Of a stretch of 64,000 bases of DNA, positions 1 to 10,310 are shown in pieces. The notes beneath the pieces are model-generated. The model saw only the letters and a program-made list of their open reading frames with translations, had not been told where the DNA came from and searched no databases. The stretch lies in NCBI GenBank assembly GCA_027475525.1, contig JAMWFC010000060.1:992001-1056000 (forward strand), written 5' to 3'. Position numbers and translations under genes: made by a program. Source of the stretch: Macrolepiota albuminosa. Lineage: Eukaryota > Basidiomycota > Agaricomycetes > Agaricales > Agaricaceae. The number at the start of each line of letters is the position of its first letter. The first letter of the stretch is position 1.

Positions 1-458
1 ACTTACCGACTCTGGTTGAAGAAGAAGAAAATGATTAGAAAAGAATATTATTGATAAGCTCCTTTTTCTATTACTTACTTTACTTATCTCTCTTGCCGAT
101 ACTTACTGTACTATATCCAACAGACAATTCTTTACATAGTCAAGTCGCAGCGCTAGCGTGTCGCCAATGCTTAGCGCATTGCGCAACTCTCGCCAAGGGT
201 TTTTCGCTATGATGATTTACTGAGCGTTTTCCTTTTCTCAAAAATTTGTCTAAGTCCCTCACCTACAACTCCTCTTGCTAAAACCTACTTTAGAATACTT
301 GCCGCTTGCTCTCTCTTTGCTTTCTTGACTCTGTGCTGTGGGGCTAACTTAGACTATGGAACTTATCATTTCACTTCAAAAAGAGGCGGCAAAAATTGAT
401 ATATGGGCGGTAACAAAAGATAAAATATATACAGCGACCACTCTACGCTAAGGTCCGC
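1..458. other. Non-coding, probable LTR-element interior
   Basis: No coding sequence is supported. The stretch shares the short words TTAGCGC, CTTACCGA and TTGCCG with the LTR at 3.0-4.0 kb, which suggests it belongs to the same element, whose left end lies outside the window. Confidence 0.4.
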
Positions 459-2857
459 TCAGTCACTCTCATTGTCCATCGGCAAGGAGTCGTCGGAAAT
501 TGGCAAAGAGGAGTCGCGAAGTGGAAGAAGGTCGCCCAGCAAGATGTTGTTAGCGGTCTGCCAATCCATGGCGGCTTGACAGTCGTCCTGGTAGTCGTGA
601 AGAACGCGAAGGCTACGACCAAGGTTGGAATAGCGCAATCTTAGCGCCATTAGCTGCCCTCGAACTCGTTCCCGTTCCCGCTCCATTGACGACTCCATTG
701 TTGCCGCCCTCCTTGAATACCACTCCAGCATCTCGCGAGGATTGAGCGCCACAACTGGGTAGACGAGATCTTGCCCCAGCCACTGGAAGGCGTCGCCAGT
801 CACTGTCGGCTGCGGCTGAGGGGTCCAGGCAGGATTAATCCTGGCGATCATGGGGCGCCTTGGCTCCAGCCCGGCAACATCCTCTGGGTCCGACACTTCC
901 CAGGGGGCAACGTTACCGTAGGGAGGCAGCCAGTGCCACTCTGGCTCCTCCCTGGCGATTCCTGCCGCTCCCTCCCCTTCTCCCGCTACCGCCTCCTTGA
1001 CGGGGGCCTCCTCCTCGTCACCTTCGCGCTGAGTCGCCAAGGTCTCGTCTGGCTCCCCCTCCGCGTCCTCGTCACCCGCCATTGTCGGGGGGCTTCCTTC
1101 TCCCATGGTTGTCGCCACTGTTGGTTCCGCCTCTTGGGGCTCTTCCCTTGGTGGCACGTCCATTACCGCATCGTCCTTGTCGACGGTCGGCAGTGAAGCC
1201 CCTCTCAGGTGAATAGGGGAAAGCAACTTGCTGGGCCCAGCTTCAGTATCCCTTGGCGGCAGGCGGCTGGTGGCAAGCGCCTTCTCCAGCTCCTCCATCT
1301 CCACGTCCTCGGGGGTAGGGGGAGGAGACTCCACTACCCGTGCGCGTTTAGCCTTGCCCTTTCCTTTGGTGGGCGAGGGGACTTGTCGTTTTGAAGGGAC
1401 CGTAGTCCCTTGGCGCTCTCCAGCGCCACGGTTGCCGACTGTTGCAGATTCGTCCCCTTGACGCGTCAGCAGCGCCAGGGAACTCTTGCTAATTGTGGCC
1501 GCGTTGCCAGCAGCCTGCTTCTTCTTCTTCTCCTCGACGAACTCCCGTGCCCTCTTGACGAGGACGGCACGCTTGAAGGTGCGCTCCACTACCGCGTCGG
1601 GAGCTCCACCACATTCGCGACTCTTAGCGCTGTCCAAAGTACAAGCCCGCTTTAGCGTCCCGCACTGGTAGCAGGGCTGGCCACCGGTGGGGTACCAACA
1701 CCCCTCTGGGTCGTTGTCGGCCCAGCATTTGTCGCACTACAGAAGTGTTAACAGAAGCGGTAAAAAGAGCTAAAGTACTTACCGCTCCTTGGGAGTCCTT
1801 GAACTCCCGTCTTGCTGCTGGGCTTGCTGTCTTCTTATCCTTCATCTCCGGCAAGACCACTCCCGCTTCCATTCCCTCATCCAAAACCGCCTCATCTCAT
1901 CGCGCTACCAGCAAACCCTTCAGCTCGGCATTGCTAAAGGAAGTTTGCGTTGGCGCCTGCCAACTAGTCGGTTAGCAAAGGAAGTAACTTGGCATAACGA
2001 ACTTACCATGTAACGAGGGGCGGCAGCCTTGCGAGACTTAGAAAGGGATAAACAATAGGCGCCAGCGGTAAGAAAGCACAAACTTACCTTCTTTTTCAAC
2101 GTCTTGCCAGGCTTGACTGGAGAGCCCGATTTGCTTGCCGGCAGTGCTGGGCTCTGGGCACTACCGGCGCGGGAATCCTTCCCACCAGACACCTGCCTCC
2201 TGGCAATTGGCGACCTCTCGCTGGCAACCAGAGACTCGCCAACGACCTCTCGCTCCTCCAACGCCTTGGTCCTCTCCTTGGCGTCACGGGAGGCCTCTTC
2301 CAGCACACTCTCACAAATAGCCGCCATCTCAGCATCCACCTGCAAATTAGCAAGAGGCGCTAACACCTCTTGTTTGCTATGGGGAGACAGATCAGACCAC
2401 AGCTAAGTTAGAAATCAAAAATCAGAGATACTTACTCAGGCGCGGGAGCGCTTACCATCATTGGCAAGGCACCAGAGAGGATATCCTCCAACTCGTCCTC
2501 AATGGTAGGGACAGGAGGAGGCGCCTAGGAACCCAATCAGCTAGCGACATGGCAAAGACTAAAAGCACTTACAAAGCGAGGAAACGGCGCTAACTAGTCG
2601 GCGCCACGATTGTCAACATAGCAGGCTCAGCACCACTCCTGCACCTTGATCTCCCTATCCCACCCTACGCCAAGAACACAAACTTCATACCAACGTTCCA
2701 ACAGCTTCATCACGGCAACGACCAAGTTTGGAGGCGCCTCCGCGCCCACACCCTCGATGCGCCTAATAAAATTGTTCGCCTTGTCGATATAGGCGGAGGC
2801 AGCGTCTTGAGCCTCGCGAGACGGTACGGGAGGCGGAGTTGGAATGTGGAAAGACAT
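459..2857 (-). pseudogene. Multi-exon zinc-cluster protein carried antisense inside an LTR element
   Basis: The gene reads leftward from a possible ATG at 2857 through several short exons joined by GTAAGT-type donors (near 2570, 2095 and 1783) to a long last exon ending at 459. Around 1740-1630 the spliced frame gives a cysteine cluster C-x2-C-x8-C-x8-C-x2-C-x6-C, which fits the fungal Zn(2)Cys(6) spacing. Lys/Arg-rich, Ser/Pro-rich and acidic stretches follow. The last 110 residues are rich in Arg, Glu and Leu (MERERERVRGQL) and look like a coiled coil. The role is unknown; DNA binding is inferred only from the cluster. The gene lies directly upstream of a polypurine tract and LTR on the opposite strand, so it is probably element cargo. 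Exon joins between 1884 and 2570 are uncertain, and I cannot tell a working gene from a decayed one. A similar architecture recurs at 47.1-49.0 kb. Confidence 0.5.
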
Positions 2858-3015
2858 ATTATTTTTGAAGAGCGCCAGGTAAAATCAGAGAAGAGAGGTG
2901 AAGTCCAATCTTGTGCGCCAGGACTATAAACAAAATCTCAAGAACGCACGGACCACTGGTCACAAAAGCGGTAACGGTAGCCTTATTTGGTGACTGAGGA
3001 CAGTCAATTTTTCAG

Positions 3016-3026
3016 TTGGGGGGAGA
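3016..3026 (+). promoter_or_regulatory. Polypurine tract before the LTR
   Basis: The run TTGGGGGGAGA abuts the TGATAGG start of the LTR. This is the normal position of the plus-strand primer, just inside a 3' LTR, and it says the element interior lies to the left. Confidence 0.55.
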
Positions 3027-4040
3027 TGATAGGACCCCATACAGGATCAGCGCATCAACGGCAGGCGACGGCAACGCGGCACCGACTCAAAATACCTTAG
3101 CGCGCGCTAATTAACCAATTTTGGCGATATTTGATAGCCACGCACGGCAAGAAGCAGATCCGATCAGTGATAACGCCGACGGCAGACAGAATGACAACTG
3201 ACAGATGGCATCAGTCACTGACGACAGCGCTTAGGGAGAAGCCTGATGATCTATCAAAAACTGACAAACAGCTTGGCGTTTGACCTTGGCGTCTGACACC
3301 GCTTAGCGCTTTGATTCGGCGCCTGACATTGCTAAGCACTTTGGACAGACAGAAGGGTGATGGATTGATGATTTAGCACCGCGATCTGCTGCCTGGTGGC
3401 GCTAAGGGTCTTGAATGGACGGTAGGGATCTGAAACCGTTGGAGCTACCCCTATGAAATTTTCCAGTTTACCGCACTTTGGCAATGGTTGGTCACTGGCG
3501 ACGGTGAACTCCTTGTAGTATATAAAGTACTTACCGACTTGTACATACGCCATCGAACAACAGACCAGAGTTTCCTGCTCCCACTTCTTCAGTCCCCTTT
3601 ACGCACAAGATCTCATTTATGGTCGGCAACGTCGAACTCATCGGCGGTTGCAGACTCTCGCCAACTTTCGACACATTCGCGCCTTGCAACTACGGCAGGC
3701 ATTATCGACGCTTAGCATCGGCGGTTGCAGACTCTCGCCAACTTTCGACACATTCGCGCCTTGCAACTACGGCAGGCATTATCGACGCTTAGGACTTTGC
3801 TAAGCTTACCGTACTCTTGCCGCTCACATTGCCGTGTTCACTTACCGCTTCTTCCCTAGGCGCTTTACCTTAGCGCTTTACACTTGCCGACCCCGTTACC
3901 GACTTTTCCCCTTTTTCGTAGGTGCATTCTCTGGGACCTGCCCGGGACTCCTCAAATCACTTATAGCGTGCCCAACGCAAGCAATTGGTATGGTAACACT
4001 TAAGCTATATTTGTTACTGACCAAACTTTGGGTGTCATCA
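3027..4040 (+). repeat. LTR of a Ty3-type family, copy 1
   Basis: The copy runs from TGATAGG to GTCATCA and is about 937 bp once the inserted 77-bp duplication is discounted. Two further copies lie at 38,826-39,841 and 40,935-41,975. All three share the start (TGA...GGATnAGCGC), a block near GGGAC(C/T)TGnCCnGGACTC, and the TCATCA end. The sequence is peppered with TTAGCGC-like words. A polypurine tract directly precedes it, so this is the 3' LTR of an element extending leftward. The right flank falls inside a gag-like reading frame on the other strand, so this insertion is the younger of the two. Confidence 0.65.
3639..3792. repeat. 77-bp tandem duplication 1 (3639-3715 / 3716-3792)
   Basis: The two copies look identical by eye. 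They lie within LTR copy 1 and lengthen it by 77 bp. Confidence 0.95.
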
Positions 4041-4182
4041 CCGGTAACCGTAAGGTTATGCCCAGGGCATCATCGACTACTCGATGCAGGTGATCGTGCA
4101 TGGCTTCACAATGCATTCAAATGGCCTCCCGCTGACCCAGGGATCTAGTCGCCAAATCAGCAGCTTGGGGAAGTGACTTCCC

Positions 4183-5436
4183 TCATCCACCTTGCGGAGG
4201 ACGTCCCGAGCCTCCTTGACTGTGGGCATAGTTGCCCTCGTCTTGAGGAATTGACCTAGGGCCGTCATCCCGGCTGTTACCAGGGACATCGCGTCTCGTG
4301 GCGCCATCTCGATCAAGGAAGTCTCCTCGATCACGATCGTTGTGCCGCCCTGGACCTGGAGAAGCTTGATTCTCCTGACCCTGCGTGACGAATTGATGAC
4401 GCATCTCGTCAATGGGCTTAGTGCCCTCGAATACAATGCCCTGATCATTAATAAGGGACTGTCCCTTAGTCCTGAGGTCGCCATTGCGCATACGTTGATA
4501 CGCGACTCTGTCGCTCAACGTTTCGGCCATGGGCACGTGTGGCATCATGGATGCCTCACTCTCCACTTTGAGCACAGTACTATCGTGCCCATCCGGACCT
4601 GACATATCTGTCCTACGGTCTTGGTTACGCATGTGCGGGGGCTCCTCATGCCACCCTTGTCCTGCTGGAGTATAAAGAGTACTCACCGGTCTTACTTCGG
4701 GCACTTCTTGTGCCTGTGCTAGTGCCTCCACTAGCTCGATTCCGACGTCTTGATTGCATCATGCCGAGCATTCCTCGAACGTGTGGCTCCAGGGGGTCAA
4801 GACCCCCGATTGCCGTGTGGCGTTACGCTGCACATACATTTGCAGCTCCATAGTGAGCACTCTCACCATCAAATCAGTATATTTCGTACTAAATACATTG
4901 GGCACTTCGTGCCCTTGTTGCCTAAGTGCTACTATATGGGCTGACGCGTAGCGCTCGAGTCGTGCTTGGGTGGTGTATTTCATCACCTCTGGGTGCAAGT
5001 CCCAGAACACCCGCAAGCGCACGGTGTACGCGGTTTTCAGCCGCTGTTCCTCTGCTCCGGCGTTGTCGTCACTTGACAACTCCATCACCTCCTCTGGAAG
5101 CTCTACAACCTCCGGAGCTTCCTCCACTGCTGGTGTGCGCGGGAATTGATCTTCCATGCGGTATACTTCAGGCCTTGCAGCCTCCTCCGGTACCTCTTCT
5201 AAGCGGGCTTCCGCTACTTTAGAAGGCATTGGACCTGCTGTGGACCGCCTGGTCCCACTGCTCCGGCTTGCAGGGAGGGCTCTCCCAGTCCGTACTGACG
5301 ACTCGGCGTCTCCTGGGGCGCCATAGGCGCCGGTTGACTGTCGGCCGTCCTGCGGGGGTCCTTTGGAAGCCAGTCGGCTAGACCGTCGCGGTCCTCCTGG
5401 CAGCTGCGTAACTGGGGGCGTTAATCCCCCAGGCAT
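4183..5436 (-). pseudogene. Gag-like N-terminal region of an LTR retrotransposon
   Basis: One frame runs from the ATG at 5436 to 4183, about 417 codons, with a single internal TGA at 4759-4761 that CGA-to-TGA change would explain. The N-terminal half is rich in Pro, Gly, Arg and Ser. It is followed by an acidic segment around EEVMELSSDDNAG and a helical region around WDLHPEVMKYTTQARLERYA. The C-terminal half is hydrophilic and rich in Arg, Asp and Gly. There is no zinc knuckle or protease. I call it gag-like from composition and from its position near a possible LTR at 5.9-6.1 kb; no family is recognised with certainty. A second frame continues the similarity toward 4077. The coding sequence is cut at 4041 by the LTR copy to its left. 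Confidence 0.4.
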
Positions 5437-5575
5437 CTTGTCCTGGAGGCGTTGCGGACCGTCCTGCTGTGAGCTTTCAGCTCTCCGGGCCTCGCTCTCA
5501 TTCCCGGCCAGGTTGGTACTCTGACCTCAGTCTTGAGCCTTGGGTCTTACCTGACCCGCATTGGATGCTGATGCG

Positions 5576-5729
5576 TCCTGGGTGTCTGCTGGGTCTCCCC
5601 ATAGGTCGTGGGCATTTCGCCCACCGTCAGTGGGCGCTGCAGGTATGGGATTTCCTGGGTGTCTGCTGGGTCTCCCCATAGGTCGTGGGCATTTCGCCCA
5701 CCGTCAGTGGGCGCTGCAGGTATGGGATT
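5576..5729. repeat. 77-bp tandem duplication 2 (5576-5652 / 5653-5729)
   Basis: The copies look identical. They lie in the presumed 5' untranslated region upstream of the gag-like frame and break no identifiable coding sequence. Confidence 0.95.
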
Positions 5730-5866
5730 ACTCATCAATCCCCTGTTTGAAATTTGCATGGTGTGGCTGTGCGAGAAGCTCGAGAAGCTGATAGAGTTCT
5801 GTCAATGAACTCAACGACTGACGTCGGATGCTAGGCAATAGATCCTAGCTGGCGGATTCAAAAAAA

Positions 5867-6101
5867 TGTAACGAAGTTACGAAGTTTAGAGAGCTTAGTG
5901 TGCACACACAACACTGAATCAGACCAGACCGGTCTATTGACAATGTAGTATACACAAAAATAAGCTGCTTTGTAAGCAGCTGGTAAAACTATTTATAATA
6001 ATGTAAACTAATATTATATTATAATAAATATAATATAATATAAACTACTCTACAGTAAGTAAAGCTATGTGGCCAATGCCACATAGCGGACTACGCTACA
6101 T
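5867..6101 (-). repeat. Possible short LTR of the gag-like element
   Basis: Read on the minus strand this 235-bp segment begins TGTAGCG and ends CGTTACA, so its ends are inverted copies of each other as in many LTRs. It holds an AT-rich TATA-like stretch around 5990-6050 and sits upstream of the gag-like frame in the right orientation. No TGG-type primer site follows and no second copy is seen, so this is tentative. Confidence 0.3.
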
Positions 6102-6827
6102 TGAACCTCTTCTTGGAAGTCTATTGGAAAACAAAGGCTTGGTAGTTCCCAGGGAGTGAACTGCTTAGGCTGGAGTTGACTGAGAACCTTCTACTGCCCA
6201 CCAGAGTATTTGATATTCTGAGAAGCACCCAATACACCAAGTTATCATCAAGCAACAGTGTGGATTAGAGGGAACTTTCTGAGTTACCAATAAGCCCCAG
6301 AACTACAGTAATACTTGCCACCAAGTACTACAGCGCAATCCAGGTATACAGTCCCTGCCCGCTACTCAATGATCCCTGGAACCCATCCCAGACACCCCAG
6401 AACCCTGAGACCCGGTCCTGTAGTACTTATAGCATAGTTCCCTGTTGTATTTGCTAGTCTTGATATTAACTTGAATAACTTTGATTGTTGCGTGCCCTTT
6501 GCTTGATTGGTACGCACTGACTGGCACGCTTGAATAACTGCGTGCTCTAAGTTTGGTACGTACTTCATGACTTTAACTTGCTAACTTGGTCTCGTCTTAG
6601 AACCTTCGGTTCACGACTCGACCCCCACCCAATCCCCCAGCTACTCACAATCCAAAACTCCCAGACCGAGTCCCCTCTCCTGGGATCACCCCTGCCCACG
6701 TCTTGAACCCCGGAGTCCTAGCCCTGGAGTTCCAGACACCCAAGTATCCGTAGATCAAGTCCGCATTGTAAGGGCATTGCTTTTCTGGAAAGCCCCCAAC
6801 TCAGCGGAACCTGACAGTCATTGACAC
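6102..6827. other. No gene seen
   Basis: Moderately C-rich sequence with short runs such as CCCAGACACCCCAGAACCC. The longest open frames are about 65 codons, lack recognisable composition, and are not credible genes. Confidence 0.5.
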
Positions 6828-6908
6828 TAAGGCTCCAACCATTTAGTTTGTTTACCGTTTTAAAATGGTAAAACCATTTACTTTTACCATTTAGTTTAAC
6901 AAGAGGTG

Positions 6909-6923
6909 TAAACAATCAATAAA
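6909..6923 (+). repeat. LINE target-site duplication, left copy
   Basis: TAAACAATCAATAAA occurs here and again, identically, at 9526-9540 just after the A-rich tail, which defines both ends of the LINE insertion. Confidence 0.85.
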
Positions 6924-9525
6924 ACATACACATACCCAAAGATGGGTCTGCGATAAGAATTTTAGAGGCCTGGTTTGGCAATGACATTGATATCGGCTCC
7001 CCTTGGACAAACACAATTGAAAAGATTGACAAGTCTCTGAATGCTTGGGAAAAGAGTCATCCAACAATGGAAGGTCAGAAGCTGATTGTGCAGATGGTGG
7101 TAGCTGGGATGTCCCAATACCTCACACAGGTGCAGGGCATGCCCAAATATGTAGAGAATGTGCTGTCAAAACAAGTTAAAAATTTCATGTGGGGAGGAAA
7201 AAGCCCTCTTGTTAACAAAGACACTCTATTTAAGAGGATAGATGAGGGTGGCCGTGGCCTGGTGGATATTAGGGCTAGAAACAAAGCCATTGACATCATG
7301 TGGCTGAAGTCATACCTGGATTTTGGCCCGGATAGACCTCTGTGGGCACTGGTGGTAGATGTGCTGATGGTGCTAAACGTCTCTGTGTCTGAAGAAAAGG
7401 TAGATCCAAGAATAAAACCAAGCCCCTTCCTCCAATCCTGGAAGACTAGGTCCTCAAATAGAGGTGAGATATGCCAGGACATGACAAGTCTGTTTAGGAC
7501 AGTGAAGAAGTTTAATGTCAGGCTGGAAAACATTGAGCTTGAGAAGGACATAACCCTTAGCATGCCACTATGGCTTCATATTGAGGCTGATTCCAGGTTA
7601 AGAAGAATGAATGGTGGGAAAGTAGCGGAATGCTTAAAGACCAAACACTCAATAAGATTTGTGAGAGAAGTGGTTGCACTGGCATCAGCAATAAATGACC
7701 CAGCTCACCAAGACTCATCTGAATGCGAATGCAGAGACTGCATAAAACTAGAAGGAGAAACAGGGTGTCAACACCCAAACATGTGCACAAAGAAGGCTTC
7801 CACCATGTTAGACATCCTCCCAGAGAAATGGGACCTGAGAAGGAGCAGTGAAGAAGAACAGCCAGATGCAGAAGGAGGTACCAACCAAGAAGAGGGAGCT
7901 TTCAAAGTGTTCAAATATGAACTCAAAAACAAAAGGGTACATTGCAGATGCATTCCGAATTTTCACTTCGGGGACAAAATGTAACAGACTGTACCCACTA
8001 CCCCTGACTGGAAACTCTGAGGATCACCTGAGAGCAATGATCTGGGGCAAAAACTGATCAGCCCTGGAGGAAAATGTGCAGGCTGAGGTAAGGATTTCAG
8101 ACTACACTCTGGCTGGTGTAGTTTTTGAGGAAAGGAATGATCTTAGTGAGGGTGTCAAATGGCTCAACGTCAGTAGAAACACATCTCATTCAGCAGACAT
8201 TGTCGCTATGATTCTGGCATCATTGAAATGTGGGATTAGCTCTCTATTAACAATGTTTATTAGGTCTGGTTCCCTACTTGAATTACTCATTACGGACCTC
8301 CCTAAGATGGAGGATGAGGGTTTCCACAGAACCCACAATGCTGGCCTCCTACAGACTCTCTTAGGCTGTTTGAGGATGCATAAGACAAGCATCAGGCTAT
8401 ATATGATGCATCGGAAGAACCAATAACCCAGAGAGACTCAATGGCAAAGTCTCTGGCCCTAGCTGCTGAAAATGCCAGAAGGCTCTTGATCCTCTCCCCT
8501 ATCCCCAAAGAGCTCCATCTCACGGGAGCACATCTAGCAAGTATGATGCAAGCCATTGCCTACAGGACAATAAGAAGTCTTCAAGGAAACCAAGTCAGGC
8601 CAAGGACCCAGAAAATGATAAGAAACATACAGCAATATGAGAAGAGGGTGAATGGTTCAATACCCAGTGAAAGCACAATCTGGAAATCAATCAGGAACAA
8701 AGACTTTTCAAGACAAATAAGAGTTTTCCTATAGAAAATAACCCATGACGCATATAAAGTGGGTAAGTTCTGGGATTGCTCAACAATGAAACAGAGCCTG
8801 AGAGACTGAGCACTGTGCAAACATGACAACTGTACTGACTCCATGGAACATATTCTCGCTGGATGCTCCAGCCCTGGCCAACAAATTATCTGGAACCTGG
8901 CAGGTGACGTGTGGAAGAGAAAGATGGAGGACACTCTTGAGCCTCAAAAACCAGCCTCTAATTGTGGGCTGCACTTTCCAGAAAGTAAAGTCCCCCTGCT
9001 CCATTAAAGCCGCAGGCCTAGCTCAGCTCTTAAGAATACTGGTAATAGAATTGGCCTATCTGATATGGGTCCTTAGGTGCAAAAGGATGGTACAGAAAGA
9101 TGACATAGCTTTCAGTAGTAGAGAAGTCTCTGGGAGGTGGTCGAAGTCAATTAGTGACAGAGCTGCCCTAGATAGGAAGATCACCATCCCCAAGTCAAAA
9201 AAGAAGGCTCGATTAGGGGCAATTATTAGGGAGACTTGGCAAGATACCAGTTTTGAGGGCAGCACACGGTCCACCTGAGAGGATGGACAGTGCAGGGTTT
9301 TAGTGGGTAGTGGGCTCATTACGACCAGCATGGGGTAACCAGGCAGGCAGGGCTCATAGTCCCACACTTTGTGCGTAAACAGCATTTTCTCGTGGAACAA
9401 CATAGCTGATGATTAGAACCTGGTTGGAACCCTGGGTGTGCAGCACAGCGGGTGGAGAGGAAACGACTATGGCATCTTTCTCCCTACTATGAACGCTACT
9501 CCAAAAAAAATAAAAATAAAAAAAA
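6924..9525 (+). mobile_element. 5'-truncated LINE (Tad1-type non-LTR retrotransposon)
   Basis: A 2.6-kb insertion contains only the C-terminal part of the second reading frame of a fungal LINE. It ends in an A-rich tail (A8-T-A5-T-A8 type) and is bounded by a 15-bp target duplication. The 5' end begins inside the region after the reverse transcriptase catalytic core, as expected of incomplete target-primed reverse transcription. The insertion sits inside the TIR element at 6828-10310. Confidence 0.85.
6937..9278 (+). pseudogene. LINE ORF2 fragment: post-RT region, RNase H-like and C-terminal zinc-knuckle region
   Basis: The first part, open to 7984, carries the thumb-type region of basidiomycete LINE reverse transcriptases: WEKSHPTMEGQKLIVQMVV, then NFMWGGKSP and GGRGLVDIRARNKAIDIMWL. 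Next, about 7990-8425, is a decayed RNase H-like domain recognised by LLITDLPKMEDEGFHRTHNA. The end, 8441-9278, carries a region like the C-terminal tail of these proteins, with a remnant of a Cys/His segment around 8800-8880 (CTDSMEHILAGC) and AYLIWVLRCKRMVQKDD near 9050. At least three frame changes and several stops separate the pieces. The endonuclease domain and the catalytic YxDD are missing. It is dead on arrival and later decayed. Confidence 0.8.
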
Positions 9526-9540
9526 TAAACAATCAATAAA
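9526..9540 (+). repeat. LINE target-site duplication, right copy
   Basis: Identical to the copy at 6909-6923. Confidence 0.85.
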
Positions 9541-10310
9541 CGGTAAATAAACAGTAAATGGTTATGTAACCAAGGGATGTTTCGGATAGTGACTTAATAA
9601 AGACTAATGGACTAGGGAAAGAGGGGAACAAGCAGTACAATCTGCCTGACGTTGTGCAACAAATTCTTGCCTTTTAGCATCCTTCATCGTTATGTACTTT
9701 TTCTCCCAGCAAGGTACTCTTTACCTGAATTACTTTACATAATGTAGCTGGGAATTATATTTTCATTTTCATTTTCGTGGCCATGATGAGAACACCATTC
9801 TTTGGATGTAACTAAGTAACTATAAACTAGCATGACAGTGTTGCATTATGTGCCCAGAATGTGATATAAACTCTTTAGTCCGGGTTGCCAAAGCCTTTCA
9901 AGGGCAATAGTATGTCTGAGTCACTCCCCTTGTGGAAAATATCTAGACACTCTCTTGACCACTTCCTGTCTCAGTACCACTGGAACAAGAAGATGACAAA
10001 ATGTATCGTGTTCTCATTGTATAAGAGGGCGAGACTCCATATGCTACTTTTAACTGACACTTTGATCTCTTGTTTAAGGAGGACAATGACTGCCCATGAT
10101 AGACAAGGACGGCTTCATTATATACGGCGAGGTCCCCATGGCATATTCACCGCCACCAAGACACAGCTGCGTCTCAATTAGATGATTGATTTTGTATTCT
10201 ATACTATGACAAGTTCGACAAAATACATCTCATTTTCAGGCTGTGAACTGTTTGTTTACCGTTTTCGTTTAATTTAGTTGTAAACGAAAACTAAACGGTT
10301 GGAGCCTTAA

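Larger units (their letters stand above)
6828..10310. mobile_element. Small TIR DNA element interrupted by a LINE
   Basis: The left end TAAGGCTCCAACC (6828-6840), followed by ATTTAGTTTGTTTACCGTTTT, is mirrored at the right end, where GGTTGGAGCCTTA is preceded by an inverted TTTAG-type block. Without the LINE and one target duplication it would be about 0.87 kb, too small to code for a transposase and without a transposase-like frame, so it is probably non-autonomous. No clear target duplication flanks the ends, and the family is not recognised. Confidence 0.45.
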
